Shown one piece after another: positions 20,105 through 28,240 of a stretch of DNA of 31,936 nucleotides. Under the pieces are notes generated by a model that was given only the letters and a program-made list of their open reading frames with translations, did not search any database and was not told the origin of the DNA. Origin of the DNA: an uncultured Eubacteriales bacterium (GTDB taxonomy: Bacteria; Bacillota; Clostridia; Oscillospirales; Oscillospiraceae); the NCBI GenBank assembly GCA_900545805.1, contig URAL01000018.1, forward strand, positions 1 to 31,936, given 5' to 3'. Position numbers and translations under genes: made by a program. Position 1 is the stretch's first letter; each line of letters starts with the position of its first letter.

Positions 20105-22486
20105 TTATTTGAAAAGATAGTTCTTTATTGCGCCCGCTCCGGCAAATTTTTCGACATGCTCGCCGTCAACAACAACGAGGGTCGGAGCCTGCTTTACGCC
20201 GTAGGACAGCGCAAGCTCGACGTTTTCCTCAGCCATGATCTTCTCGCATTCGAGCCCCGCCTTGTCCAGATAGCTGTAGACTATGCGGCAGTTCGGGCAA
20301 TTCTCGCGTGTGAAGAGGATGGTGCGCCTGCCGGTGGATGCCTTGCAGATCTCCTCCTCAACGGCGGGCTCCTGCGCGGGCTTTGCCTCGGGGTGCAGAG
20401 GTCCCTTGTGCCTGAGGACGGAGGTGCCGATGTTATACTCCTTGCGCTCCTTATACTCCTGAGTCTTGCCGGCGTTCCAGTTCTGCACCGGGCGGTAATA
20501 GCCGGTGATGCGGCTGTATACCTCTGCGCTTTCGCCGCACTCGGGGCAGGTGAACTGCTCACCGGTAAGATAGCCGTGATTCTTGCAGACAGAGTAGGTC
20601 GGGCTTATGGTATAGTACGGCAGCTTGTAGTTTTCCGCGATCTTGCGCACGAGGTTCGCCGCGGCCTGCCAGTCGGGAAGCTTCTCGCCGAGGAAGGCGT
20701 GGAATACCGTGCCGGAGGTGTACAGCGTCTGCAGCTCGTCCTGAATGTCGAGAGCGGAGAATATATCGTCGGTGTAGCTTACCGGGAGGTGGCTGGAGTT
20801 TGTGTAGTACGGCGTATCGCCCTGAGAGGCGGTGATGATGTCGGGGTACTGCTCAACGTCGTGCTTTGCAAGACGGTAGGATGTGCTCTCGGCAGGGGTG
20901 GCCTCGAGGTTATAAAGATCGCCGTACTGCTCCTGATAATCCGACAGTCGCTCACGCATATGGTTTAGAACCTTCTTGCTGAACTCCTGGCACTTTTCGG
21001 TGGTCATGTCGGCGCGGATCCATTTTGCGTTAAGCCCCGCCTCATTCATACCGACAAGACCGATGGTGGAAAAGTGGTTGTTGAAGTTTCCGAGATAATA
21101 CTTGGTGTAGGGGTAAAGGCCCTCGTTGAGGAGCTTTGTTATGACATTGCGCTTTACCTTCAAAGAGCGTGCGGCGATGTCCATCATCTTGTCAAGGCGC
21201 TTGAAGAAGTCCGCCTCGTCGGCCGCGAGGTAAGCTATGCGCGGCATGTTGATTGTAACGACGCCTATAGAGCCCGTGCTCTCGCCGGAGCCGAAGTAGC
21301 CTCCGGACTTCTTGCGCAGCTCACGCAGGTCAAGGCGCAGGCGGCAGCACATGCTGCGAACGTCCGAGGGCTCCATGTCGGAGTTAATATAGTTGGAGAA
21401 GTACGGAGTACCGTACTTTGCGGTCATCTCGAACAGGAGCTTATTGTTCTCCGTGGGAGACCAGTCGAAGTCGCGGGTGATGGAATAGGTAGGGATCGGG
21501 TACTGGAAGCCGCGGCCGTTGGCATCGCCCTCGATCATGATATCGATAAATGCCTTGTTGACCATTGCCATCTCATCAACGCAGTCGCCGTAGGTAAAGT
21601 CCTGCTCCCTGCCGCCGACGATGGCGGGTATGTCCTTGAGGTCTGCCGGAACCGTCCAGTCAAGGGTGATGTTCGAAAACGGAGCCTGAGTGCCCCAGCG
21701 CGACGGGGTGTTCACGCCGAAAATGAACGACTGTATGCACTGCTTGACCTCTTTGTAGCTGAGATTATCGATCTTAACAAAGGGCGCAAGATAGGTATCA
21801 AAGCTTGAAAATGCCTGAGCGCCGGCCCACTCGTTCTGCATGATTCCGAGGAAGTTTACCATCTGATTGCACAGAGTGCTCAGGTGGCTCGCCGGAGAGG
21901 AATTGATCTTACCGGGGATGCCGAGGCCCTGCTGTATCAGCTGCTTTAGGCTCCAGCCGGCACAGTAGCCGGTGAGCATGCTCAGATCGTGCAGGTGCAG
22001 ATCGCAGTTGCGGTGGGCGTTGCCGATCTCCTCATCGTAGATCTCGCTGAGCCAGTAGTTTGCAGTGATCGCGCCGGAGTTTGAAAGGATAAGTCCGCCG
22101 ACCGAGTAGGTGACGGTTGAGTTTTCCTTGACGCGCCAGTCGAGAACCTTTAAGTAGCTGTTAACGGTCTCCTTATAGTCGAGATAGGTGTTTTTCATGT
22201 TGCGCAGCTTCTCGCGCTGCTTGCGGTAGAGTATGTAGGCCTTTGCAACGCCCTCATAGCCGCCGCGGGATAACACGGCCTCGACGCTGTCCTGGATATC
22301 CTCAACAGCGATATAGCCGTCCTTTATCTTCGGCAGGAAGTCGGCCGATACCTTGAGCGCGATGAAATCGATGATATCATCGGTGTACTCGGTGTCGGTC
22401 GCCTCGAACGCCTTTTTTATGGCGTTGGCGATCTTTGTGATGTCAAAGTCTACGATCTTTCCGTCTCTCTTAATGATCTGATACAT
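20105..22486 (-). CDS. nrdD: Anaerobic ribonucleoside-triphosphate reductase with C-terminal redoxin domain
   Basis: Class III glycyl-radical enzyme that makes deoxynucleotides without oxygen. 793 residues. An ATP-cone regulatory domain occupies about 1-95 (MYQIIKRDGKIVDFD onward). The catalytic barrel includes GYCAGWSL and TPSRWGTQAPFSNITLDW. A C-terminal zinc region (CKNHGYLTGEQFTCPEC) is followed by the radical-site region RITGYYRP. Residues about 718-793 are an added thioredoxin/glutaredoxin-like domain with C730-P-N-C733 and cis-Pro at P768 (QAPT). Class III enzymes either use formate or a redoxin. The fused CPNC domain and adjacent trxB favour the redoxin type, but I did not verify the active-site residues that decide. 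GGAGG is 6 bases before the ATG. nrdG is 21 bases upstream. Confidence 0.96.
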   Translation of the reverse strand: MYQIIKRDGKIVDFDITKIANAIKKAFEATDTEYTDDIIDFIALKVSADFLPKIKDGYIAVEDIQDSVEAVLSRGGYEGVAKAYILYRKQREKLRNMKNTYLDYKETVNSYLKVLDWRVKENSTVTYSVGGLILSNSGAITANYWLSEIYDEEIGNAHRNCDLHLHDLSMLTGYCAGWSLKQLIQQGLGIPGKINSSPASHLSTLCNQMVNFLGIMQNEWAGAQAFSSFDTYLAPFVKIDNLSYKEVKQCIQSFIFGVNTPSRWGTQAPFSNITLDWTVPADLKDIPAIVGGREQDFTYGDCVDEMAMVNKAFIDIMIEGDANGRGFQYPIPTYSITRDFDWSPTENNKLLFEMTAKYGTPYFSNYINSDMEPSDVRSMCCRLRLDLRELRKKSGGYFGSGESTGSIGVVTINMPRIAYLAADEADFFKRLDKMMDIAARSLKVKRNVITKLLNEGLYPYTKYYLGNFNNHFSTIGLVGMNEAGLNAKWIRADMTTEKCQEFSKKVLNHMRERLSDYQEQYGDLYNLEATPAESTSYRLAKHDVEQYPDIITASQGDTPYYTNSSHLPVSYTDDIFSALDIQDELQTLYTSGTVFHAFLGEKLPDWQAAANLVRKIAENYKLPYYTISPTYSVCKNHGYLTGEQFTCPECGESAEVYSRITGYYRPVQNWNAGKTQEYKERKEYNIGTSVLRHKGPLHPEAKPAQEPAVEEEICKASTGRRTILFTRENCPNCRIVYSYLDKAGLECEKIMAEENVELALSYGVKQAPTLVVVDGEHVEKFAGAGAIKNYLFK

Positions 22487-22507
22487 TTCTATCCTCCGTT
22501 TTTTCTC

Positions 22508-23206
22508 TCAAACGCCTCTTACCTCGACTGTAGGGACATAGTCCCGAACGGCGTCGGCCAGCGCGTGCATCTGCTTTTCATCATACGCTTCAAGTCCGTC
22601 CGGCAGGATAAGGCTGCCGGAGTCCTTAAACTGCTGAAGGTAGTATTCCTTCGCGCCCCTTATCCACCTTGCGGCTCCGATTAGGCTCTCCCTCGTGTGG
22701 ATGCCCTTGACGACCGTCGTGCGGAACTCATAGTCCATGCTGCCGCCGAGCAGAAGCTCCTTCGACATTTCAACGGGTGCAATGTCAAATTCCTTCAGAC
22801 CTATCGTGCGCGCATAATCCTCCGGTGCGTTTTTAATATCCATCGCCACACGGTCGACGAGCCTTTCTCTGATTATCCCGGATAAAAGCTCCGGGTTTGA
22901 GCCATTGGTGTCGAGCTTTATCTTATAGCCCAGCGCCTTGACCCGCTCCAGAAACTCGGGCATGTCCGCATGCAGAAGCGGCTCTCCGCCCGTGACGGCT
23001 ACGCCGTCGAGCACTCCTCTCCGCTTTCGCAGAAAGTCGAACACCTCATCATCCGTGAGACAGTCATCATTTATCTGCTCGGGCAGAACGAGCATCGAGT
23101 TATGGCAGAACGGACATCTGAAATTGCAGCCGGCCGTAAACACCGTGCACGCGACTACTCCGGGATAGTCAAGGAGCGTTAATTTTTGAATACCTGTTAC
23201 CTTCAT
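22508..23206 (-). CDS. nrdG: Anaerobic ribonucleotide reductase activating protein (radical SAM)
   Basis: Radical-SAM enzyme that installs the glycyl radical on NrdD. 232 residues. Iron-sulfur cysteines C27-x3-C31-x2-C34 (GCNFRCPFC), GGEPLL, and the SAM-domain segments that follow, such as KLDTNGS. Longer N-terminal readings begin at 23245, but AGGGAG with a 6-base gap selects the ATG at 23206. First gene of the operon nrdG-nrdD-trxB-SMR-SMR. The short length and NrdG2-like N-terminus (MKVTGIQKLTLLDYPG) match the clostridial type. Cytosolic. Confidence 0.95.
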   Translation of the reverse strand: MKVTGIQKLTLLDYPGVVACTVFTAGCNFRCPFCHNSMLVLPEQINDDCLTDDEVFDFLRKRRGVLDGVAVTGGEPLLHADMPEFLERVKALGYKIKLDTNGSNPELLSGIIRERLVDRVAMDIKNAPEDYARTIGLKEFDIAPVEMSKELLLGGSMDYEFRTTVVKGIHTRESLIGAARWIRGAKEYYLQQFKDSGSLILPDGLEAYDEKQMHALADAVRDYVPTVEVRGV

Positions 23207-23220
23207 TGCGTACTCCCTTA

Positions 23221-23238
23221 TGTTTAACGGTCTAAACA
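23221..23238. promoter_or_regulatory. Palindromic operator candidate at the nrdG promoter
   Basis: TGTTTA-acggtc-TAAACA overlaps the -10 box and the predicted start of transcription, a position suited to a repressor. It looks a little like a Rex site, but arm length and spacing differ by one base, so identity is open. Confidence 0.55.
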
Positions 23239-23264
23239 ATAGCATAAGCCGATTGTTCTGTCAA
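23236..23264 (-). promoter_or_regulatory. Promoter of the nrdG-nrdD-trxB operon
   Basis: Minus strand TTGACA (23259-23264), a 17-bp spacer, TATTGT (23236-23241). Transcription would begin about 23229. Confidence 0.75.
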
Positions 23265-23312
23265 TAGAAAAACACAAAATGTAGTTATTTTTACCGCTTT
23301 GTAACCCGTATC

Positions 23313-23330
23313 ACCACTAAATATTGTGGT
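23313..23330. promoter_or_regulatory. Candidate NrdR box upstream of nrdG
   Basis: ACCACTAAATATTGTGGT: perfect ACCAC/GTGGT arms around an A/T core, matching the NrdR box shape. A weaker second match (ACACAAAATGTAGT, 23272-23285) lies 43 bp away centre to centre, about four helical turns. Typical pairs are about three turns apart, so the pair is less certain than the first site. No nrdR gene is in the window. Confidence 0.6.
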
Positions 23331-23554
23331 TTGCATATTTGCAAAAGGTAATTTTTCCACGGCATTTTTTGTCTTTGACGCTTTTTCACCGCGTTCAAAA
23401 CGTTGACGTTCCAACGCTTAGCGCCGTTTTCTTATGTTCAAAAATTATTAATCAACGCGTAATTGCAGGTTTCGCTGCAACACAAGATTTTGTGCTTACG
23501 GTTTTATGTTAACACAAATTATATGATCTCTGCTGTAGCTGAGGCCACAGAAAT
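23331..23554. other. AT-rich intergenic region with two adjacent hairpins
   Basis: No gene is supported here. TTGCAG (23463-23468) pairs with CTGCAA (23475-23480), and immediately after, CACAA (23481-23485) pairs with TTGTG (23490-23494), so the two helices can stack. No promoter or T-run clearly belongs to them. A small RNA is possible but unproven. Confidence 0.4.
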
Positions 23555-23584
23555 GCCGAAGCAGAGCTTTTTCTCTGCTTCGGC
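23555..23584 (-). terminator. Stem-loop after the COG2509 flavoprotein gene
   Basis: Perfect 12-bp stem (GCCGAAGCAGAG at 23555-23566 with 23573-23584) about 15 bases after the stop of the minus-strand operon. The following bases are ATTTCTG rather than a T-run, so termination may be weak. Confidence 0.65.
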
Positions 23585-23598
23585 AGGTGTTATTTGCA

Positions 23599-25176
23599 CT
23601 ATTTTAGCGTCTCAATGAGCGCTTCGGCGCATTTCATGCCGTCTACGGCAGCGGAGGTTATGCCTCCGGCGTAGCCCGCGCCCTCTCCGCAGGGGTACAG
23701 ACCCCGTATCTGCGAGCATCGGGCATCATCGCGCAGTATGCGCACGGGTGAGGAGGAGCGCGTCTCCGGCGCTGTGAGCACGGCGTCCGGCGCGTCAAAG
23801 CCTTTTAGCTTTTTCCCCAGCTCCGGGAGCGCGTTTTCAAGCACCCCGCTTATACGCTCCGGCAGGACATCATGCAGGTCGCACCAGTAAACGCCCGGTC
23901 GGTAGCTCGGCGTGACGGAGCCTGCGCCGTCGGTTTTTTTATGCGCAAGGAAATCGCCGACGGTCTGTGCCGGGGCGCGGTAGCTTCCCGATGCGGCAAA
24001 CGCGGCGCGCTCTATATCGCGCTGCCAGTACATGCCGCCGAGCGGGCCGTCATACGGAAAATCCTCCGGCTGCAGGGTCACGAGCAGGGCGCTGTTTGCG
24101 TTTTCCGCGTCGCGGAGGGAATTGCTCATGCCGTTTGTGCACACGCCTCCGGGCTCGGACGCCGCGGCGATGACCTCACCTCCGGGGCACATGCAGAAGG
24201 TATATGCGCTCGTTCCGTCGGGCAGGTGAACGTTCAGCGAATAATCGGCTGCCGGAAGCGTGCCGCCGCTCTCGCCGTACTGCGCAAGATTTATGTTCTC
24301 TTGCTTATGCTCTATGCGCGCACCCATGGAAAAGGGCTTTGCCTCCATCGGAACACCTGCCTTTTCGAGCATCTCAAAGGTATCACGCGCTGAGTGGCCT
24401 ATAGCGAGGATAAGCGCGGAGCATGAAAGCTCGTACTCGCCGCCTTCATCCGTCACCTTGACGGCACGCAGAGTGTTATTTTCCGTAACAAGCCCCGTGA
24501 GCTTTGAGTTAAAGCGCACATCTCCGCCGTTTTTGATGATGCTTTCACGTATGCCCTGCACCACATTTATAAGTATATCCGTTCCGATATGCGGCTTTGC
24601 GTCATACAGTATGCTCTCGGGCGCTCCGTGCTCGTAAAACGTACGCAGTATCCGGCGTATGCGCTTATCGCGTATGCCCGTGCCGAGCTTACCGTCGGAA
24701 AACGTTCCCGCTCCGCCCTCGCCGAACTGGACGTTGCACTCGCAGTCGAGCTCTCCGCCCGAGCGGAAGGCATCTACCTTTTTCTTTCGCGTTTCGGCGT
24801 CGGCGCCGCGCTCAAGGACGATGGGCTTAAGTCCCGCCATGCTCAGCACCAGCGCTGCGAACATGCCGCCGGGCCCGAAGCCCGCGACAACGGGTCGCTC
24901 ATTTACGCTCAGATGCGGTACGGAGTACTCCGTTTCCTCATATTCGGCCAAATTTTTGCTCTTGTTTTTTGCAAGCAGCTTTTCCTCGTTATCCGTCTCC
25001 ACGGCGACGGAGTACAGCCAGTGGATATCATTTTTCTTCCGTGCGTCGAGCGAGCGCTTTGTGATTTCAAGGCTCTTTATCGCCCAGGCGGGCACATGCA
25101 GCTCTCGTGCGGCTTTTTTTCTGAGCATATCCTCGCTTTGACCGATATCGAGACGCAGATTTCTTACAAGTATCAT
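23599..25176 (-). CDS. FAD-dependent dehydrogenase of the COG2509 family
   Basis: 525 residues. An N-terminal basic domain (about 1-85: MILVRNLRLDIG, ITKRSLDARKK) precedes a Rossmann-type FAD site, VVAGFGPGGMFAALVL near 95. The segment CNVQFGEGGAGTFSDGKLGTG is typical of this NAD(FAD)-utilising dehydrogenase family, and YPCGEGAGYAGGITSAAVDG near the end closes the FAD fold. The substrate is unknown. GGGGAGG is 8 bases before the ATG at 25176, which overlaps the stop of the upstream flavoprotein by 4 bases; an earlier in-frame start was rejected. Last gene of the moaC operon. Confidence 0.92.
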   Translation of the reverse strand: MILVRNLRLDIGQSEDMLRKKAARELHVPAWAIKSLEITKRSLDARKKNDIHWLYSVAVETDNEEKLLAKNKSKNLAEYEETEYSVPHLSVNERPVVAGFGPGGMFAALVLSMAGLKPIVLERGADAETRKKKVDAFRSGGELDCECNVQFGEGGAGTFSDGKLGTGIRDKRIRRILRTFYEHGAPESILYDAKPHIGTDILINVVQGIRESIIKNGGDVRFNSKLTGLVTENNTLRAVKVTDEGGEYELSCSALILAIGHSARDTFEMLEKAGVPMEAKPFSMGARIEHKQENINLAQYGESGGTLPAADYSLNVHLPDGTSAYTFCMCPGGEVIAAASEPGGVCTNGMSNSLRDAENANSALLVTLQPEDFPYDGPLGGMYWQRDIERAAFAASGSYRAPAQTVGDFLAHKKTDGAGSVTPSYRPGVYWCDLHDVLPERISGVLENALPELGKKLKGFDAPDAVLTAPETRSSSPVRILRDDARCSQIRGLYPCGEGAGYAGGITSAAVDGMKCAEALIETLK

Positions 25177-26372
25177 TTGCCGAGCCTCCCCGCCGTCACT
25201 CCGCTTGCCCACGCCCACTGGAGATTAAAGCCGCCGCAGTCGGCATCGACATCCAGAAGCTCGCCTGTTATGAACAGATGCGGCACAAACCAGCTCTCAA
25301 GCGTTTCGGGATTGACTCCCGTTGTTTTTATGCCCCCGGCTGTTACCTGTGCGTGGTCGAAATCCTCAACTCCGCGCAGTGCTATCGCAAAATCGCGGCA
25401 GGCATTCGCTATGGCCGCAATGTCCGCATCCGTGAGCTTATCCAGCGGCATAGAGCCGGGAACGCCCGCATATTTTACGGTCATTTTGCCGAGGCGATTG
25501 TGCAGAACGCCGGTGAGCGCATCGTCAGCGCAGAGCGCAGGGTTATTTTTTATCCGTGTACGCAGCTTATACTCAATATCCGTGTCGCCGGAAAGGTCAA
25601 TGTGTATAACTCCCCTGCCTGTCTTTGCAGCGGCGCGGGAGATATCGAACGCCGCCGGGCCGGAGAGCCCTGTCTCCGTAAATTGCAGCTCGCCGCCGCT
25701 TTGTGCGAGCGTTTCTCCGTCGTTTTCAAGGCGCAGCTTCGCCATGACCCTCACGCCCTTGAGGGCACGCGGATACGTGGGATCTGTTATAAGCTGAACG
25801 AGCGACGGCAAAAGGCGCGTACACTTATGTCCAAGCGGCTTTAAAAGCTCATATCCGTCATGAACTCCGCCGACCCTTGCTCCGGCCGCGCCGCCGCAGG
25901 AGACTATGACGAAGTCGGCGCTTATGCCTCCCTCGTCGGTCAGGACGGCAAAGCCCTCGCCGCGTCTTTCGATTTTCCGCGCCGGGCAGGAGGTCTTTAC
26001 CGTTATATTATCGCGCATGAGCGCAAAGCGCAGAACGTCGACAACGCTGTTTGCCGAGTTTGACTGCGGATATACTCTGCCGCCGTACTCGCGGCTCACG
26101 CTGAGGCCGAGTGTATCGAAAAAGCGCAGCGTATCGTCCGGCGTAAAGCCTGCCAGCACCGCATCGGGAAAGCCGGGCTGTGAGCCGTGATAATGCCCGG
26201 AAAAAGCGCCGGTATTGGTGAGGTTGCATCTTCCGTTGCCTGTGCTCAGGAGCTTTTTGCCGACGCGCTGCTGTCTCTCGAGCAATATTACATTATTATT
26301 TTTATCCTCCGAGGCCGTTATCGCAGCCGCCATGCCCGACGCTCCGCCGCCTATAATTACAACATTATTCAT
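25173..26372 (-). CDS. NAD(P)/FAD-dependent oxidoreductase, HI0933/BaiN-like family
   Basis: 399 residues. Starts with an FAD-binding MNNVVIIGGGASGMAAAI and continues with the family landmarks GKKLLSTGNGRCNLTN, GRVYPQSNSA, SCGGAAGA, LQFTETGLSGPAAFDIS and the closing ITGELLDVDADCGGFNLQWAWASG. Members of this HI0933/BaiN-like group are flavoproteins of uncertain substrate. BaiN was first linked to bile-acid metabolism, but that should not be assumed here. GGAG is 6 bases before the ATG at 26372. The asparaginase stop precedes it by 1 base, so the two are coupled. An open frame extends upstream inside ansA and was rejected. Confidence 0.93.
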   Translation of the reverse strand: MNNVVIIGGGASGMAAAITASEDKNNNVILLERQQRVGKKLLSTGNGRCNLTNTGAFSGHYHGSQPGFPDAVLAGFTPDDTLRFFDTLGLSVSREYGGRVYPQSNSANSVVDVLRFALMRDNITVKTSCPARKIERRGEGFAVLTDEGGISADFVIVSCGGAAGARVGGVHDGYELLKPLGHKCTRLLPSLVQLITDPTYPRALKGVRVMAKLRLENDGETLAQSGGELQFTETGLSGPAAFDISRAAAKTGRGVIHIDLSGDTDIEYKLRTRIKNNPALCADDALTGVLHNRLGKMTVKYAGVPGSMPLDKLTDADIAAIANACRDFAIALRGVEDFDHAQVTAGGIKTTGVNPETLESWFVPHLFITGELLDVDADCGGFNLQWAWASGVTAGRLGK

Positions 26373-26373
26373 T

Positions 26374-27378
26374 TCACTCTCCGCAGTGATAGAGTATATC
26401 GTGCGCCACCGGCTCGTAAAACGCACGGCGTATCTCGTCTGAATCGTGCGTCCGGCCGAGGATGCACATTATCTTGGCAAGCGCCGACTCCGTGGTCATA
26501 TCATACGCCTCGAGCACGTTGCGCCAGCCCTTTAATCTGTGCCCGACATTGTACACCGCAAGATCCGAGCCCTCGTTCTGCACCTGGGTGGTCATGATTA
26601 TGATCTTGCCTCTGCTTATGGCGTTTATGACGATATCCAGAAGCTTATCATCGCCGTAGGACGGCAGTCCGCCGACGCCGAAGGCCTCGATTATCACGGC
26701 GTCCTTGCGCTCGGTCAGAAACTGCAAAAGCTCAAAATCTATGCCGGGGATCAGTTTTATAAGCCCGACATTCGTATCAAGCTCGGTGGAAAACTCGGGT
26801 CTTTCGCTGCTTTCGGGCTTGATGTACTGCATGAGCACCCCGTCCTGAAGCGTTGCGATATAGGGGTAGTTTATGCTGGAGAAGGCCGCGTAGGACTTAG
26901 ACCTTGTTTTCCTCGCCCGTGTGCCGAGTATGACACGGCCGTTAAAGACTATATTCACGCCGCATATATCGTCCGAGCAGGCGCAGGTGAAGGCGTCAAG
27001 GAGATTTATCTTTGAATCGGTCGAGTCAAAGCCTATAGGCTTCTGCGCACCGGTGAGTATAACAGGCTTTCGGGAGCCGCGGATCATATAGCTCAGCGCC
27101 GCTGCAGTATAAGCCATCGTGTCCGTTCCGTGGCTTATGACAAAGCCGTCGTACTTATCGTAATTATCCCTTACGCACTGCGTTATCTTCACCCAGTGCG
27201 CGGGAGTCATGCTCGTGCTGTCGACATTAAAAAGCGATATGCACTCGACGCGGCACAGCTTCGATATAGCAGGGACGAGCGCAAGAAGCTCCTCGGGGCT
27301 CAGCTGCGGCGAAAGTGCGCTGCCGCTTAACTGCGAGGCGATGGTGCCTCCCGTTCCTATCATGAGTATGCTCTTCAT
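26374..27378 (-). CDS. ansA: Type I (cytosolic) L-asparaginase
   Basis: Hydrolyses asparagine to aspartate and ammonia. 334 residues. First catalytic threonine in GTGGTIA (T12), second motif HGTDT at 83-87 with its threonine and aspartate. There is no signal peptide, which suits the cytosolic type I group rather than the exported type II. The ATG overlaps the moaC stop as ATGA and lacks a clear ribosome site, so translation is probably coupled to moaC. It is followed 1 base later by the BaiN-like gene. Standard length. Confidence 0.95.
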   Translation of the reverse strand: MKSILMIGTGGTIASQLSGSALSPQLSPEELLALVPAISKLCRVECISLFNVDSTSMTPAHWVKITQCVRDNYDKYDGFVISHGTDTMAYTAAALSYMIRGSRKPVILTGAQKPIGFDSTDSKINLLDAFTCACSDDICGVNIVFNGRVILGTRARKTRSKSYAAFSSINYPYIATLQDGVLMQYIKPESSERPEFSTELDTNVGLIKLIPGIDFELLQFLTERKDAVIIEAFGVGGLPSYGDDKLLDIVINAISRGKIIIMTTQVQNEGSDLAVYNVGHRLKGWRNVLEAYDMTTESALAKIMCILGRTHDSDEIRRAFYEPVAHDILYHCGE

Positions 27379-27851
27379 TTTCGTTCGAACACCCCGCTTT
27401 TTCCGCCCGTCTTTTTAAGCAGACGGATATCCGTTATCTCGATATCGCGCTGCACGGCCTTGCACATGTCGTAAACCGTAAGTGCCGCAACGGACACCGC
27501 CGTGAGCGCCTCCATCTCGACGCCGGTCGCGCCGGTACACTTCGTTGTGGCGACGATCTCGACGCTGAGGCTTTCCTCGCACAGCGAAATGTCGATATCC
27601 ACGCCCGATATCATTATCGGGTGGCACATGGGTATGATCTCCGAGGTGCGCTTTGCGCCCATTATGCCGCCGATCTGCGCGACGGACAAAACGTCGCCCT
27701 TTTTCATGCCGCCTGTCCTTATGAGCTCGAAGGTCTCGGCGTTGACTATCACACGCCCCGCCGCGACCGCCGTGCGCACGGTGTCCGCCTTTTCGGACAC
27801 GTCCACCATCTTCGCTCTGCCGTTTTCATTAAAATGCGTAAAGTCTGCCAT
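27375..27851 (-). CDS. moaC: Cyclic pyranopterin monophosphate synthase
   Basis: Second step of molybdenum cofactor synthesis, converting the product of MoaA to cPMP. 158 residues with the family patterns MVDVSEK near 15-21, PMCHPI (74-79), KCTGATGVEMEALTAVSVAALTVYDMCKAVQRD and the end KKTGGKSG. GGAGA with a 6-base gap precedes the ATG. First gene of the operon moaC-ansA-flavoprotein-flavoprotein. No moaA, moaE or moeA lies in the window, so the rest of the pathway must be elsewhere or the gene may have been retained alone. Confidence 0.95.
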   Translation of the reverse strand: MADFTHFNENGRAKMVDVSEKADTVRTAVAAGRVIVNAETFELIRTGGMKKGDVLSVAQIGGIMGAKRTSEIIPMCHPIMISGVDIDISLCEESLSVEIVATTKCTGATGVEMEALTAVSVAALTVYDMCKAVQRDIEITDIRLLKKTGGKSGVFERK

Positions 27852-27881
27852 AGCGTTTCTCCGTATCGTTAAGATATGCTT

Positions 27882-27910
27882 ATTTTATATTCCGCCCGGC
27901 ACCTTGTCAA
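27882..27910 (-). promoter_or_regulatory. Promoter of the moaC operon
   Basis: Minus strand TTGACA (27905-27910), a 17-bp spacer, and TAAAAT (27882-27887). Confidence 0.78.
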
Positions 27911-27931
27911 TGCTCATGCGGCGCAGTATGT

Positions 27932-27963
27932 AATTGTTAACGTACAACGAACAATATGTTAAC
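27932..27963 (+). promoter_or_regulatory. Tandem TGTTAAC repeats, LytTR-regulator-like site
   Basis: TGTTAAC occurs at 27935-27941 and again at 27957-27963, exactly 22 bp apart, about two helical turns. The second ends 15 bp before the -35 of the downstream promoter. This resembles two-repeat sites of LytTR-family regulators (ComE, AgrA, PlnC type), which have 9-bp repeats about 21-22 bp apart. It is a resemblance only; no such regulator is in the window. Confidence 0.5.
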
Positions 27964-27978
27964 TATTACTAATACTGC

Positions 27979-28007
27979 TTGCATTTCTAAATTTTATATG
28001 CTATCAT
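27979..28007 (+). promoter_or_regulatory. Promoter of the AT-rich leader and secreted protein
   Basis: TTGCAT (27979-27984), a 17-bp spacer, TATCAT (28002-28007). The leader to the ATG at 28341 would be about 325 bases. Confidence 0.6.
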
Positions 28008-28140
28008 ATGCGTAGATATTGTATATACACATTACCAAAAAGCTGACTAAATGCAGACACTGAAGCCGTTTGGCTACCGCTGATCAATTTTTATTAGCCT
28101 CAATCAGACGCATGTTGTTAACTTGAAAGGATGTGTTTAA

Positions 28141-28239
28141 GTGCAGTATTTATCTAAGTGCCAAGTATTTAATCTCTCCAGCAGAACGCTTACATACTAT
28201 TGCCTTCTTTATGGAGGACAACTAAAGCGTCTTTCATAA
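28141..28239 (+). CDS. Possible 32-residue leader peptide
   Basis: GTG start with AAAGGA about 9 bases upstream. It reads 32 codons to TAA, with two cysteines, two adjacent glycines near residue 25 and a basic end (QLKRLS). No family is recognised. It lies inside the long leader of the next gene, and a strong hairpin starts one base after the stop codon. It may be a leader peptide or small exported peptide, or may not be translated. The frame is short enough to occur by chance. Confidence 0.35.
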   Translation: MQYLSKCQVFNLSSRTLTYYCLLYGGQLKRLS

Positions 28240-28240
28240 A

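Noticed and set aside
23221..23238. Calling the nrdG palindrome a Rex site
   Set aside because: Arms and spacing do not match the known Rex pattern well enough.
24589..25797. Open frame opposite the two flavoproteins
   Set aside because: Antisense shadow crossing two genes without a start signal.
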